This document shows, piece after piece, positions 28,391-38,089 of a DNA stretch of 64,000 nucleotides. The notes under the pieces are model-generated. The model saw only the letters and a list, made by a program, of their open reading frames with translations. It did not search any database and was not told the DNA's origin. Every line of letters begins with the position of its first letter. Within the stretch, counting starts at the first letter, position 1. The stretch is from Pseudomonas nitroreducens TX1 (GTDB taxonomy: Bacteria > Pseudomonadota > Gammaproteobacteria > Pseudomonadales > Pseudomonadaceae). The DNA is taken from positions 1 to 64,000 of the forward strand of contig NZ_AMZB01000128.1 in assembly GCF_000313755.1 (NCBI RefSeq). Reading direction: 5' to 3'. Made by a program: the position numbers and the translations under genes.

Positions 28391-28954
28391 ATGCGCTACT
28401 CAGCCACCCACAAGGAAGAAACCCGTCAGCGCCTGCTCGACAGCAGCAGCGCGCTCGCCAAGCAGGGCGGCTTCGCCAACTCTGGTGTGGACGGGTTGAT
28501 GAAGGCGGTGGGCTTGTCCGGCGGGGCGTTCTACAACCACTTCGGCTCGAAGGACGAGTTGTTCGCCGCCATCGTCGAGCGCGAATTGCAGCAGAGCGTC
28601 GAACGCCTCGCCGCCAAGGGCAAGGTGCTTGACCGCGCGCGCCTGGAGCGCGCCCTGAAGCGCTACCTGAACATCACCCATGTTCAGGATGCCGGCGCCG
28701 GTTGCGCGATTCCGGCACTGGGTGCGGAGATCGCTCGCGCCGACGAGTCCGTCCGGCAGAGCGCGGAGGAGGCGCTGGTGGAGTTGCAGCAGGCCTGGGC
28801 CGAGGTGCTGGGCTCGCAGGAAGATGCCTGGGCGTTGCTGGCGCAATGCGTCGGCGCGCTGGTGCTGGCGCGGATGGTTGCCAGTGAGAAAACGCAGAAG
28901 GCAATCGTCGAGTCGAGCCGGGACTTCCTGATCCGCCACCTGGACGAAAAGTGA
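28391..28954 (+). CDS. TetR-family regulator
   Basis: A 187-residue TetR repressor. The N-terminal helix-turn-helix (about 10-55) contains GVDGLMKAVGLSGGAFYNHF. The all-helical C-terminal ligand domain resembles the TetR_C group with a GCAIPALGAEIAR motif (near 104-116), as in regulators of SDR/NemR-like detoxification genes. Divergent from the SDR and isomerase genes, its likely targets, with two tandem operator repeats between. Confidence 0.9.
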   Translation: MRYSATHKEETRQRLLDSSSALAKQGGFANSGVDGLMKAVGLSGGAFYNHFGSKDELFAAIVERELQQSVERLAAKGKVLDRARLERALKRYLNITHVQDAGAGCAIPALGAEIARADESVRQSAEEALVELQQAWAEVLGSQEDAWALLAQCVGALVLARMVASEKTQKAIVESSRDFLIRHLDEK

Positions 28955-29000
28955 GCGACTTCCCTTCGGGGTGCGATCTCGGCGTTGTTCACCTTCACAC

Positions 29001-29040
29001 GTAGGGCGGATAACCTGCCACGGGTTATCCGCGCTCCTAC
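29001..29040. repeat. GTAGGGCGGATAACC inverted repeat
   Basis: GCGGATAACC and GGTTATCCGC are inverted around TGCCACG, flanked by GTAGG and CCTAC. This is the 'GTAGGGCGGATAA' dispersed repeat known from pseudomonads. It sits between the convergent tetR and tauE-like genes and could end both transcripts. Confidence 0.6.
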
Positions 29041-29048
29041 AAAAATGG

Positions 29049-29798
29049 TTACAGGCCCCGTATCGCCAAATCTGCACCGAGCAATGACAACCCGCCGAAG
29101 AAGCAGCGGCGGAACGCCAGCGGGCTGATCCGCGAACGCAGCCAGGTGCCCAGGTACATGCCCGCCAGTGCTGGCAGAAGCGCCAGCAGCGACAGGCCCA
29201 GCACGTCCGCCTGCAGCAGCGAGCCGTGCTGACTGAGGGTGATCGCCAGGGCCAGCGTCGAGACGGTGAAGGACAGTCCCAGCGCCTGCACCAGGTCATC
29301 CTTCTCCAGCCCCAGGGCCTGCAGGAAAGGCACGGCGGGAATCACGAAGACGCCGGTCACGGCGGTGACGCCGCCGGTGATCATCCCGACCAGCGGCGAC
29401 AGCCAGCGCTCATGCCGCGGCGTCACGCTGAAGCGCTGGTTCGACAGCCCCAGCAGTGCATAGAGGATCAGCGCGACGCCCAGCAGCGGCGTGGCCGCCG
29501 GCCAGTTCCGCCCTGCCAGCAGCCAGCCCACCAGAAGTGTGCCGACAACGATGCCGACGAGCATCCCCCACAGGCGCGTGAGCAGCCCGAGGAAGCGCGG
29601 GCCGGCAGCCAGCTGCCAGACGTTGGTGACGGTGGAGGGCACGACGAGAATGGCAGCCGCCTGCATCGGCGGCATCACCAGCCCGAGCAGCCCGACGGCC
29701 ACCGTGGGCAGGCCGAGCCCCACCACGCCCTTCACCAGGCCGGCGAGGAGGAAGGTGAGGACGATCAGTTCGAGGTGCTGGGGGAGGGCGTCGAACAT
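29049..29798 (-). CDS. TauE/SafE-family permease
   Basis: A 249-residue membrane protein of the TauE/SafE (DUF81) family with about eight membrane helices. The family pattern GLVKGVVGLGLPTVAVGLL lies near residues 19-37, with a repeat in the second half (LVGMITGGVTAVTGVFVIP). Members export sulfonates, sulfite or organic anions. The position next to the sulfate-uptake genes hints at sulfur compounds, but the substrate is unproven. ATG 29798 was preferred; the frame extends upstream to 29852 with no ribosome site. Confidence 0.85.
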   Translation of the reverse strand: MFDALPQHLELIVLTFLLAGLVKGVVGLGLPTVAVGLLGLVMPPMQAAAILVVPSTVTNVWQLAAGPRFLGLLTRLWGMLVGIVVGTLLVGWLLAGRNWPAATPLLGVALILYALLGLSNQRFSVTPRHERWLSPLVGMITGGVTAVTGVFVIPAVPFLQALGLEKDDLVQALGLSFTVSTLALAITLSQHGSLLQADVLGLSLLALLPALAGMYLGTWLRSRISPLAFRRCFFGGLSLLGADLAIRGL

Positions 29799-29865
29799 GG
29801 GCGGGCCTTGTTGAAAAGCAAGGCTGGCAGGATACGAGGGTTTGAAAGCCATGGGGAAGCGCGGC

Positions 29866-29957
29866 CCCTCTCCCTGAAGGGAGAGTGGACCATTCGGTGC
29901 AGGAGAAAACTTCGGTATCAGCCGGCACGGATAGCCCCTCTCCCTTCAGGGAGAGGG
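29866..29957. repeat. dispersed CCCTCTCCCT palindromes, copies 2 and 3
   Basis: CCCTCTCCCTGAAGGGAGAG at 29866-29885, and the 22-base form beginning CCCTCTCCCTTC at 29936-29957. Both match the element at 10578-10599. They lie between cysA and the tauE-like gene and could form terminator-like hairpins at the end of the cys operon. Confidence 0.65.
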
Positions 29958-30019
29958 CGGGGGAGAGGGCAAGTTGCTGCGCAGAGTTCCGACCGGGGGC
30001 GGATGGGCCGAACGTCGGG

Positions 30020-31009
30020 TCAGATATTCGCCACTGGCTGATAAGCCTTCGGCTTGAAGTACAGCGTCTCGCCACGGGCAAGGCCGGTCAGGCTGTCGTG
30101 GTCCTTCACCACTTCGGCCTCGATCAGCTCGTCCTGGCCTTCCACTTTCAGCGTCACCCGGGTGATCGCGCCCAAGGGCCGGATGTCGCGGACTTCGGCG
30201 GCGCGGTGCTCGGCCACTTCGGAGCGTGACAGCGAGACCTCGTGCGGGCGGAACAGCACGTGCTCGTCTCCGCCGATGTGCAGACGGTTCGAGTCGCCGA
30301 GGAAGTGGTAGACGAAGTCGCTGGCCGGGTTCTCGTAGACCTCGCCCGGCGAGCCGATCTGCTCGATCACGCCCTTGTTCATCACCACGATGCGGTCGGC
30401 GACTTCCATCGCTTCTTCCTGGTCATGGGTGACGAACACGGAGGTCAGGTTGATCTCCTCGTGCAGGCGCGCCAGCCAGCGGCGCAGTTCTTTGCGCACC
30501 TTGGCGTCGAGGGCGCCGAAGGGTTCGTCGAGCAGCAGGATCTTCGGTTCCACCGCCAGGGCGCGGGCTAGGGCGATACGCTGGCGCTGGCCGCCGGAGA
30601 GCTGTTCCGGATAGCGGTCGGCGAGCCAGTCCAGCTGCACCATGTTCAGCAGCTCGTGGACCTTCTCGGCGATGCGCGCTTCGCTCGGACGCTCCTTTTT
30701 CGGCTTCATGCGCAGGCCGAAGGCGACGTTGTCGAACACTGTCATGTGGCGGAACAGCGCGTAGTGCTGGAACACGAAGCCGACGTTGCGATCACGCACG
30801 TCGTGCTGCGAGACGTCTTCGCCGTGGAACACGATGTTGCCGGCGTCCGGGGTTTCCAGGCCGGCGATGATGCGCAGCAGGGTGGTCTTGCCGCAGCCGG
30901 ACGGGCCGAGCAGGGCGACCAGCTCGCCGCTGTGGATGTCGAGGTTGATGTCGTTCAGCGCCTTGAAGGCGTTGAAGTTCTTGCTGACGTTACGGATTTC
31001 GATGCTCAT
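30020..31009 (-). CDS. cysA: sulfate/thiosulfate ABC transporter ATPase CysA
   Basis: A 329-residue ABC ATPase. Walker A is GPSGCGKTT near 37, the signature [14 protein letters not shown] near 135 and Walker [12 protein letters not shown] near 157. A C-terminal TOBE-like regulatory domain follows (about 240-329). It powers uptake of sulfate and thiosulfate with CysT and CysW. It is last in sbp-cysT-cysW-cysA, 10 bases after cysW. Confidence 0.96.
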   Translation of the reverse strand: MSIEIRNVSKNFNAFKALNDINLDIHSGELVALLGPSGCGKTTLLRIIAGLETPDAGNIVFHGEDVSQHDVRDRNVGFVFQHYALFRHMTVFDNVAFGLRMKPKKERPSEARIAEKVHELLNMVQLDWLADRYPEQLSGGQRQRIALARALAVEPKILLLDEPFGALDAKVRKELRRWLARLHEEINLTSVFVTHDQEEAMEVADRIVVMNKGVIEQIGSPGEVYENPASDFVYHFLGDSNRLHIGGDEHVLFRPHEVSLSRSEVAEHRAAEVRDIRPLGAITRVTLKVEGQDELIEAEVVKDHDSLTGLARGETLYFKPKAYQPVANI

Positions 31010-31019
31010 GGCGTGGCTC

Positions 31020-31892
31020 TCACTCTTCGTCAGCTTTGACTTTGGCGCGGGTCAGGCGCGATTCGCTCCACTGCTTGAGCAGCAGGATGACCAGGGCCAT
31101 CAGCAGCAGCAGGGTGGCGACGCTGAAAGCAGCGACGTGGTTGTATTCGTTGTAGAGGATTTCGACGTGCAGCGGCAGGGTGTTGGTGACGCCGCGGATG
31201 TGTCCGGAGACCACCGACACCGCGCCGAACTCGCCCATGGCCCGCGCGGTGCACAGCACCACGCCGTAGATCAGGCCCCATTTGATGTTCGGCAGGGTGA
31301 CGTGCCAGAACATCTGCCAGCCGTTGGCGCCGAGCAGGCGCGCGGCTTCTTCCTCCTGGGTGCCCTGTTCCTGCATCAGCGGGATCAGTTCGCGGGCGAC
31401 GAAGGGGAAGGTGACGAAAATGGTGGCCAGGACGATGCCGGGCACGGCGAAGACGATCTGGATGTCGTGGTCGCTCAGCCATTGCCCGAAGTAGCCCTGG
31501 GCGCCGAACAGCAGCACGTAGATCAGGCCGGCGATCACCGGCGAGACCGAGAACGGCAGGTCGATCAGGGTCACCAGGATGCTCTTGCCGGGGAACTCGA
31601 ACTTGGTGACGCACCAGGCGGCGGCGACGCCGAACACCAGGTTCAGCGGCACCGAGATGCCCACGGCGATCAGCGTCAGCTTCAGCGCGGACAGTGCGTC
31701 GGGCTCCAGGATGGCCTCGAAGAAGGTGCCAAAGCCCTGCTTCAGCGCCTCGCTCAGCACCACGAACAGCGGCAGCAGCAAGAACACGGCGAAGGCCAGC
31801 CAGGCCAGCGCGATCAGGGCGCGGCGGCCCCAGACATTACCCCGGCGAGCAGCATTGGCAGCGGCCGCGGCGGAAAGGCTTGCGGTACTCAT
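31020..31892 (-). CDS. cysW: sulfate ABC transporter permease CysW
   Basis: A 290-residue inner-membrane permease with six expected helices. The BPD_transp_1 EAA loop is [20 protein letters not shown] near 155-174. The N-terminal tail (Ala-rich, 25 residues) is cytosolic. CysW pairs with CysT to form the channel. Spacing is 10 bases to both cysT and cysA. Confidence 0.95.
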   Translation of the reverse strand: MSTASLSAAAAANAARRGNVWGRRALIALAWLAFAVFLLLPLFVVLSEALKQGFGTFFEAILEPDALSALKLTLIAVGISVPLNLVFGVAAAWCVTKFEFPGKSILVTLIDLPFSVSPVIAGLIYVLLFGAQGYFGQWLSDHDIQIVFAVPGIVLATIFVTFPFVARELIPLMQEQGTQEEEAARLLGANGWQMFWHVTLPNIKWGLIYGVVLCTARAMGEFGAVSVVSGHIRGVTNTLPLHVEILYNEYNHVAAFSVATLLLLMALVILLLKQWSESRLTRAKVKADEE

Positions 31893-31902
31893 GGCGCGCT
31901 CC

Positions 31903-32721
31903 TCAAGGCGTTTCGATGCGGCGTTGCAGCAGGTTGATCAAGAGCAGCAGGACGAAGGCGACGACCAGCATCAGCACGCCGATGGCGGTGGCGCCGGTGT
32001 AGTCGTACTGGTCCAGCTTGACCATGATCAGCAGCGGCAGGATCTCGGTCTTCATCGGCATGTTGCCGGCGATGAAGATCACCGAGCCGTACTCGCCGAC
32101 GCCGCGGGCGAAGGCCAGGGCGAAACCGGTCAGCCAGGCGGGGAGCAATGCCGGCAGGAGTACATGGCGGAAAACCTGCAGCGGCTTGGCGCCCAGGCAG
32201 GCGGCGGCTTCTTCCACTTCACGCGGGATGTCCGCCAGCACCGGCTGCACCGTGCGCACGACGAAGGGCAGGACCACGAAGGTCAGCGCCAGGGTGATGC
32301 CCAGCGGGGTGTAGGCGATCTTCAGGCCGATCTCGGTGGCGAAGCGGCCGACCAGGCCGTTGGGCGCGTACAGCGCGGTGAGTGCGATACCGGCCACGGC
32401 GGTGGGGAGGGCGAAGGGCAGGTCGATCATCGCGTCGATGATCTTGCGCCCCGGGAAGCGGTAGCGCACCAGCACCCAGGCCAGCAGGGTGCCGATCACG
32501 CCGTTGATCAGGGCGGCGATCAGCGCGGTGCCGAAGCTCAGCTTGAGCGCGGCGATGACGCGCGGCGCGGTGATGATGGTCCAGAACTGATCCCAGGAGA
32601 GTTGGGTCGTCTTGAGGAACATGGCCCCCAGCGGAATCAGCACCAATAGGCTGAGATACACCAGGGTGTAGCCCAGAGTCAGCCCGAAGCCGGGTATGAC
32701 CGGGGAGATGCGTCGCGACAT
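31903..32721 (-). CDS. cysT: sulfate ABC transporter permease CysT (CysU)
   Basis: A 272-residue permease with six or seven membrane helices. The EAA loop is [20 protein letters not shown] near 165-184. It is the partner of CysW. It follows sbp after a 119-base gap with several hairpins that may lower expression of the permease and ATPase relative to the binding protein. Confidence 0.95.
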   Translation of the reverse strand: MSRRISPVIPGFGLTLGYTLVYLSLLVLIPLGAMFLKTTQLSWDQFWTIITAPRVIAALKLSFGTALIAALINGVIGTLLAWVLVRYRFPGRKIIDAMIDLPFALPTAVAGIALTALYAPNGLVGRFATEIGLKIAYTPLGITLALTFVVLPFVVRTVQPVLADIPREVEEAAACLGAKPLQVFRHVLLPALLPAWLTGFALAFARGVGEYGSVIFIAGNMPMKTEILPLLIMVKLDQYDYTGATAIGVLMLVVAFVLLLLINLLQRRIETP

Positions 32722-32747
32722 TGTCTGTCCTTTCTCGTGAACGCGTT

Positions 32748-32830
32748 AAGCCCCCGCCATGGGGCGGGGGTTTTCGTTCCGGCTGGCTGTGCACCGCCAG
32801 CCGGATCGGAGCGCCCGGCGCGTGCCGGGC
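32748..32830 (-). promoter_or_regulatory. three stem-loops between sbp and cysT
   Basis: CCCCCGCC with GGCGGGGG (32751-32770), GGCTGGC with GCCAGCC (32781-32802), and GCCCGGC with GCCGGGC (32813-32830). None has a long U tract on the transcribed minus strand, so they look like 3'-end stabilising or attenuating hairpins, not full terminators. On the plus strand the first one is followed by TTTT. Confidence 0.5.
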
Positions 32831-32840
32831 GGGTGGCGCA

Positions 32841-33839
32841 TCACTGCGCCTGGTAGATCTTGTCGAAGATGCCGCCGTCGTTGAAGAACTTGGGCTGCGC
32901 GACTTTCCAGCCGCCGAAGTCCTTGTCGATGGTCACCAGGTTCAGTTTCGGGAACTGGTTGGCGAACTCGGCAGCGACCTTGGCATCACGTGGGCGATAG
33001 AAGTTCTGCGCAGCGATGCGCTGGCCTTCTTCGCTGTACAGGTACTTCAGGTATTCCTCGGCGACCTTGCGGGTGCCTTTCTTGTCGACGGTCTTGTCGA
33101 CCACCGCCACCGGCGGCTCGGCGAGGATGGACACGGACGGGACGACGATCTCGAAGTTCTCGCCGCCCTGTTCCTTCTTGGCCAGGAAAGCTTCGTTCTC
33201 CCAGGCCAGCAGCACGTCGCCGATGTTGTTGTTGACGAAGGTGATGGTCGAACCGCGGGCGCCAGTGTCCAGAACCGGAACGTGCTTGTACAGGTTCTGC
33301 ACGTATTCCTGGGCTTTCTCGTCGCTACCGTACTGCTTCTTCGCCCAGGCCCAGGCGGCCAGGAAGTTCCAGCGGGCGCCGCCGGAGGTCTTCGGGTTCG
33401 GGGTGATGACTTCCACGCCCTGCTTGGTCAGGTCGCCCCAGTCCTTGATGCCCTTGGGATTGCCCTTGCGCACCAGGAACACGATGGTCGAGGTGTAGGG
33501 GGTGCTGTTGTCGGGCAGGCGCGCTTGCCAGTCGGCGGGTAGCAGCTTGCCCAGCTTGTTCAGTTCGTCGATGTCGCCGGCCAGGGCCAGGGTCACCACG
33601 TCGGCCTTCAGGCCGTCGATCACGGCGCGGGCCTGTTTGCCCGAGCCACCGTGGGATTGCTGCACGGTCAGGTCGTCGCCGCCCTGGGCCTTCCAGTGCT
33701 TGATGAAGGCGGCGTTGTAGGCCTGGTACAACTCGCGGGTCGGGTCGTAGGAAACGTTCAGCAGTTGGGTCGCGGCGGAGACGGGGCCTGCGATCAAGGC
33801 GCTGGCCAGTGCGGCCAGGGCGAAACGGCGGATGGACAT
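32841..33839 (-). CDS. sbp: periplasmic sulfate-binding protein
   Basis: A 332-residue secreted binding protein with a signal peptide cleaved near Ala22 ([13 protein letters not shown]). Sulfate-binding family motifs present are [11 protein letters not shown] (28-38), [15 protein letters not shown] (near 63-77) and [11 protein letters not shown] (near 150). It delivers sulfate to CysTWA. It follows oscA after 155 bases; no clear promoter is seen between. Confidence 0.95.
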   Translation of the reverse strand: MSIRRFALAALASALIAGPVSAATQLLNVSYDPTRELYQAYNAAFIKHWKAQGGDDLTVQQSHGGSGKQARAVIDGLKADVVTLALAGDIDELNKLGKLLPADWQARLPDNSTPYTSTIVFLVRKGNPKGIKDWGDLTKQGVEVITPNPKTSGGARWNFLAAWAWAKKQYGSDEKAQEYVQNLYKHVPVLDTGARGSTITFVNNNIGDVLLAWENEAFLAKKEQGGENFEIVVPSVSILAEPPVAVVDKTVDKKGTRKVAEEYLKYLYSEEGQRIAAQNFYRPRDAKVAAEFANQFPKLNLVTIDKDFGGWKVAQPKFFNDGGIFDKIYQAQ

Positions 33840-33994
33840 GTGCAGCTCCTGAAAAAAATGCAGTTCTTAGTGTTTGTTTGGCAGGGTCTTTCGGAGGGCT
33901 ATGTCAGCCACGCATTCGTGGCTGGCTGCTGCAGTACCGGTGGGGCAGGGCGATCATGGCGACGCTCCGGATGTCCAGTCGGTGGCCTCAGGGC

Positions 33995-34177
33995 TCAGGC
34001 GGGTTTGCCGGGGCTCTGCTGCAGGCGGAATTTTTCCTTGCGCTCGATCTGCACCACCTGGCCGTTGTGCACGGTGATCTCGACGGCGCCGAAACGCAGG
34101 CCACGCAGGGCGCTCTGCACTTCGCGCAGGATGTTGGCTTCGTCCTGGCCGTCCAGGCTACGGAGGGTTGCGCTCAT
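33995..34177 (-). CDS. oscA: OscA, sulfur-starvation response protein (DUF2292)
   Basis: A 60-residue protein with the DUF2292 core LRGLRFGAVEITVHNGQVVQ at residues about 24-43. OscA was found in pseudomonads as needed for use of organosulfur compounds and for growth under sulfur limitation or chromate stress. It is the first gene before sbp-cysTWA, as in P. aeruginosa. An AT-rich palindrome stands upstream (34262-34286). Confidence 0.88.
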   Translation of the reverse strand: MSATLRSLDGQDEANILREVQSALRGLRFGAVEITVHNGQVVQIERKEKFRLQQSPGKPA

Positions 34178-34261
34178 GGGTATCTGCTCCTAAGGGGTTG
34201 ACCACCGGCCGATTCACCAACGGCACGTGCGGTGTGAGCGCATCTTAGGCAGGAGCTGGAT

Positions 34262-34286
34262 ATTCTTAAAAATACTGTTTAAGAAT
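34262..34286 (-). promoter_or_regulatory. AT-rich palindrome upstream of oscA
   Basis: ATTCTTAA and TTAAGAAT, perfect 8-base arms nine bases apart, lie 85 bases upstream of the oscA ATG in an otherwise GC-rich area. CysB, the LysR-type sulfur regulator, binds AT-rich dyads in such promoters, so this is a candidate CysB site. No consensus match is claimed. Confidence 0.5.
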
Positions 34287-34317
34287 TTTTATATACCCGA
34301 AAGTTTTTAGCGCGATT

Positions 34318-36591
34318 TCAAGCGGTGCCGCGCGGCAATTGCGCCAGCAGAACCTCCGCCGGCTGCGGCATGCCGTACCAGTAACCCTGGCCAAAGTCGC
34401 AGGCGTGGGTGAGGAGGAAGGCCGCCTGGTCGGGCCGTTCGATGCCCTCGGCGACCACCTGCAGGCCCATGCTCTGGCCCAGGGCGATCACCGCGCAGGC
34501 GATGGCGGCATCGTCGGATTCGTCCGGCAGGCCGGCGACGAAGCCCTGGTCGATCTTCAGCTTGTGCACCGGCATGCGCTTCAGGCGCATCAGCGAGGAA
34601 TAGCCGGTGCCGAAGTCGTCGATGGACAGGTGTACGCCCAGCAGGCGCAGCTGGCAAAGCAGCTCCAGGGCCTGGTCGAAGTTTTCCATCACCGCGCTTT
34701 CGGTGACTTCCAGCTCCAGATGATGCGGTTCCAGGCCGCTCTGCTCCAGGGCCAGGGCGACACGCTCCTCCAATCCGCCGCGGCCGAAGAGGCGACTGGA
34801 GACGTTCACCGCGATGAAGTCGAGGGTGACGCCTGCGTCCAGCCACTGGCGCATCTGTCGACAGGCCTGTTCCAGCACCCAGGCGTCGATGGCGGTGATC
34901 AGGCCGCTTTGCTCGGCGACCGGGATGAACTCGCCGGGCGCGATCAGCCCTCTCTGCGGATGCTGCCAGCGCACCAGTGACTCGACGCCGACCATGCGGC
35001 CTGAGGCCAGGTCGTGCACGGGCTGGAAGTAGAGGCGCAGTTCGTCGTGGTCCAGGGCGTGGCGCAAGGCCGACTCCACTTCCACGTGGGAGCGCGCGCG
35101 GGCGGTCAGCTCGGGGGTATAGAAGGCGTACAGGTTGCGGCCGCTGGCCTTGGCCTGGAACAGCGCAGCGTCGGCGTGCTGCATCAGGTGGTCGACGTTG
35201 CGCGCATCCTCGGGGAACAGGCTGACGCCCAGGCTCACCGACATGTAGATGGTCTGCTCGTTGACCTCGAAGGGCGCGCTCATCGCTTCCAGCAGGCGCT
35301 GGGCGAGACTGCTGGCGTGGTGCGGTTGATGGCTTTCGAGAACCACGGCGAACTCGTCCCCGCCCAGCCGCGCCAGGGAACAGCGTTCGTCCAGGCAACC
35401 TTGCAGGCGTTCGGCCACGGCGCGGATCAGCAGGTCGCCGATGGTGTGGCCGAGGCTGTCGTTGATGTGCTTGAAGTGGTCGAGATCGATGCTCAGCAGC
35501 GCACCGCCGCCCTGCTCGCGCTCGGCGCGGGCCAGGGCCTGTTCGATGCGCTCGCGCAGCAACAGGCGGTTGGGCAGGCCGGTCAGCGGGTCGTGGTGCG
35601 CGAGAAAATCCAGTTCGTGCTGCGAACGCTTGAGGCTGCTGAGGTCGGAAAACACCGCGACGTAGTGGGTCAGTTCACCCTCGTCATTACGCACGGCGCG
35701 GATGTGCTGCCATTGCGGGTACACCTCGCCGCTCTTGCGGCGGTTCCAAATCTCGCCGCTCCACACGCCGTTCTCGTGCAAGGCGACCCACATGCGTTGA
35801 TAGAAGGCATCGTCCTGGCGGCCGGACTTGAGCAGCGACGGCTGCCCGCCCAGCACCTCCTGGGCGCTGTAGCCGGTGATGCGCGAGAAGGACGGGTTGG
35901 TGTGCACGATGATGCCCTGCGCGTCGGTCACCAGCAGGCCTTCCTGGGTGGCCTCGAACACGGCGGCGGCTTGGCGCAGATGGTCTTCATTGCTGCGCTG
36001 GTGGGTGATGTCGCGGTTGACGCCGGTCAGGCGCAACGGCTGACCGTCTTCGGCGCGGGTCAGCCGGCCGCTGCTGCGGACCCAGCGGTAGCCGCCATCG
36101 CCATGGCGAATGCGGTAGACGCATTCCAGGCGGGTGCGCAGGCCCTGGATGCAGTCCTGGTGCAGGGCGAGGACCCGCGCGCGGTCTTCCGGATGCAGGC
36201 GGTTTTCCCACAGCAGCAGGTCATCGCTCAGGTGCTCCAGGGGCAGGCCGAGCAGGTCGGCGTAACCGGGGGAGTAATGCACACGCTGGGTTTCCAGGTC
36301 CCAATCCCAGATCCCATCTTCCACAACCGCGAAAGCACGGCTCAAGCGCTGCTCTTTATCGGCCAGCGCGGCGAAGGCGGCGCGCTGCTGGCGGAAGTGC
36401 CGCCAGAGCAGGATGAACAGGACGACGAAGGTGACCCCGAGGAACCCATACTTCTTCAGTTCCATGGCCCGCGCCAGCGAAGCGGGGTCGTGCAGGACAT
36501 TTTGTAACCATTGGTCACTCAGCCAGACCCACAGGGAGGCGGCAACCAGGTAAACAAGACTGATGCGCAAGGCGCTGTGGCGTGGATTCAT
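34318..36591 (-). CDS. membrane PAS-PAS-GGDEF-EAL c-di-GMP enzyme
   Basis: A 757-residue protein with two N-terminal membrane helices (about 10-28 and 50-66), then two PAS/PAC sensor domains (about 85-330). A GGDEF domain follows with an intact RLGGDEF motif and no RxxD inhibitory site before it. The EAL domain has the motif as ESL plus an intact DDFGTGYSS loop and KIDQGFV. It most likely degrades c-di-GMP, with the GGDEF part regulatory or bifunctional. ATG 36591 was chosen over an upstream in-frame start. It is the orthologue position of PA0285, divergent from desA. Confidence 0.88.
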   Translation of the reverse strand: MNPRHSALRISLVYLVAASLWVWLSDQWLQNVLHDPASLARAMELKKYGFLGVTFVVLFILLWRHFRQQRAAFAALADKEQRLSRAFAVVEDGIWDWDLETQRVHYSPGYADLLGLPLEHLSDDLLLWENRLHPEDRARVLALHQDCIQGLRTRLECVYRIRHGDGGYRWVRSSGRLTRAEDGQPLRLTGVNRDITHQRSNEDHLRQAAAVFEATQEGLLVTDAQGIIVHTNPSFSRITGYSAQEVLGGQPSLLKSGRQDDAFYQRMWVALHENGVWSGEIWNRRKSGEVYPQWQHIRAVRNDEGELTHYVAVFSDLSSLKRSQHELDFLAHHDPLTGLPNRLLLRERIEQALARAEREQGGGALLSIDLDHFKHINDSLGHTIGDLLIRAVAERLQGCLDERCSLARLGGDEFAVVLESHQPHHASSLAQRLLEAMSAPFEVNEQTIYMSVSLGVSLFPEDARNVDHLMQHADAALFQAKASGRNLYAFYTPELTARARSHVEVESALRHALDHDELRLYFQPVHDLASGRMVGVESLVRWQHPQRGLIAPGEFIPVAEQSGLITAIDAWVLEQACRQMRQWLDAGVTLDFIAVNVSSRLFGRGGLEERVALALEQSGLEPHHLELEVTESAVMENFDQALELLCQLRLLGVHLSIDDFGTGYSSLMRLKRMPVHKLKIDQGFVAGLPDESDDAAIACAVIALGQSMGLQVVAEGIERPDQAAFLLTHACDFGQGYWYGMPQPAEVLLAQLPRGTA

Positions 36592-36770
36592 GCGGTAGTG
36601 AATTGTATTTATTGGCTGCGCTGTATAAAAAATGGCCAACTGGCCTCGTTCGTATCTAAAAGACCGGATGGTAATCCGGACCCGCTTGGTGATAATGCGG
36701 CAGTCCTTTCCCGGTAAGGCACGCCCAGCCGGGCGTAGTCCTCCACCCCTTCCGAGGTACAGTATCGTCT

Positions 36771-37952
36771 ATGTGGTACAACGGTTTCCTTGACCTGTCG
36801 CCGTGGCAATTGGTGGCGGTCACCCTGGTCCTGACCCATATCACCATCGTCAGCGTCACAGTCTATCTGCACCGCTACTCGGCGCACCGGGCACTCGATC
36901 TGCACCCGGCGCTGCAGCACTTCTTCCGCTTCTGGCTGTGGATGACCACCGCCATGAACACCCGCGAGTGGACCGCCATCCACCGCAAGCACCACGCCAA
37001 ATGCGAGACCGCCGAAGATCCGCACAGCCCGGTGTTCAAGGGCCTGGGCACCGTGCTGCGCACCGGTGCCGAGCTGTATCGCAAGGAGGCGGAGAACCCC
37101 GACACCCTGCGTATCTACGGCAAGAACTGCCCGGAAGACTGGATCGAGCGCAACGTCTATTCGCGCTACCCCATCGGCGGCATCGTGCTGATGGCGATCA
37201 TCGACCTCGCTCTGTTCGGCGTGCTCGGCATGACCGTCTGGGCTGTGCAGATGATGTGGATCCCCGTTTGGGCCGCCGGCGTCATCAACGGTCTGGGCCA
37301 CGCTGTCGGCTACCGCAACTTCGAGTGCCGCGACGCCGCGACCAATCTCGTGCCCTGGGGCATCCTGATCGGCGGCGAGGAACTGCACAACAACCACCAC
37401 ACCTACCCGAACTCGGCGAAGCTGTCGGTGAAGAAGTGGGAGTTCGACCTCGGCTGGGCCTGGATCAAGGTGTTCAGCTTCCTGCGTCTGGCCAAGGTTG
37501 CCCGCGTCGCGCCTATCGCGCACCGCGTGGAAGGCAAGGGCAGCCTGGACATGGATACCGCCATGGCCATCCTCAACAACCGTTTCCAGATCATGGCCCA
37601 GTACCGCAAGCTGGTGATCGGCCCGCTGGTGAAGCAGGAGGTGGCCAAGGCCGACGAGTCGGTGCGCCATCTGTTCCGCCGCGCCAAGCGCCTGCTGTCG
37701 CGTGAAACCAGCCTGCTGGAAGAGCGCCATCATGCGCGCATCCAGGACCTGCTCGCGCAGAGCCAGTCGTTGCAGGTGATCTACGAGAAGCGTCTGGCCC
37801 TGCAGCAGATCTGGGTAAAAACCAGCGCCAACGGCCACGACATGCTTGCCGCGATCAAGCAGTGGGTACACGAGGCGGAAGCCAGCGGCATCCAGTCCCT
37901 GCGCGAGTTCGCCGAGCAACTGAAGACCTACTCCCTGCGTCCGGCCGTCTAA
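36771..37952 (+). CDS. desA: delta-9 acyl desaturase DesA
   Basis: A 393-residue membrane di-iron desaturase. The three histidine boxes are HRYSAH near residue 38, HRKHH near 73 and HNNHH near 207. It introduces a cis double bond in phospholipid acyl chains, adjusting membrane fluidity. The C-terminal third is a long helical extension (about 260-393). A terminator follows. Confidence 0.95.
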   Translation: MWYNGFLDLSPWQLVAVTLVLTHITIVSVTVYLHRYSAHRALDLHPALQHFFRFWLWMTTAMNTREWTAIHRKHHAKCETAEDPHSPVFKGLGTVLRTGAELYRKEAENPDTLRIYGKNCPEDWIERNVYSRYPIGGIVLMAIIDLALFGVLGMTVWAVQMMWIPVWAAGVINGLGHAVGYRNFECRDAATNLVPWGILIGGEELHNNHHTYPNSAKLSVKKWEFDLGWAWIKVFSFLRLAKVARVAPIAHRVEGKGSLDMDTAMAILNNRFQIMAQYRKLVIGPLVKQEVAKADESVRHLFRRAKRLLSRETSLLEERHHARIQDLLAQSQSLQVIYEKRLALQQIWVKTSANGHDMLAAIKQWVHEAEASGIQSLREFAEQLKTYSLRPAV

Positions 37953-37992
37953 ACGACGGAAATGTCCTAGGACGTTGAGAGATGTGTCTCAG

Positions 37993-38018
37993 AAAAGCCC
38001 GCCGTTCGGCGGGCTTTT
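37993..38018 (+). terminator. terminator of desA
   Basis: AAAAGCCCGCC pairs with GGCGGGCTTTT across GTTC, a perfect 11-bp stem ending in T residues. It begins 40 bases after the desA stop and could act in both directions. Confidence 0.9.
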
Positions 38019-38089
38019 CGTTTAATTTGCAGCAGGCAAGCGAAGTTTGCGGTCATAGCCCCGGTCAATGAGCGGGAGGACGCTGATAC

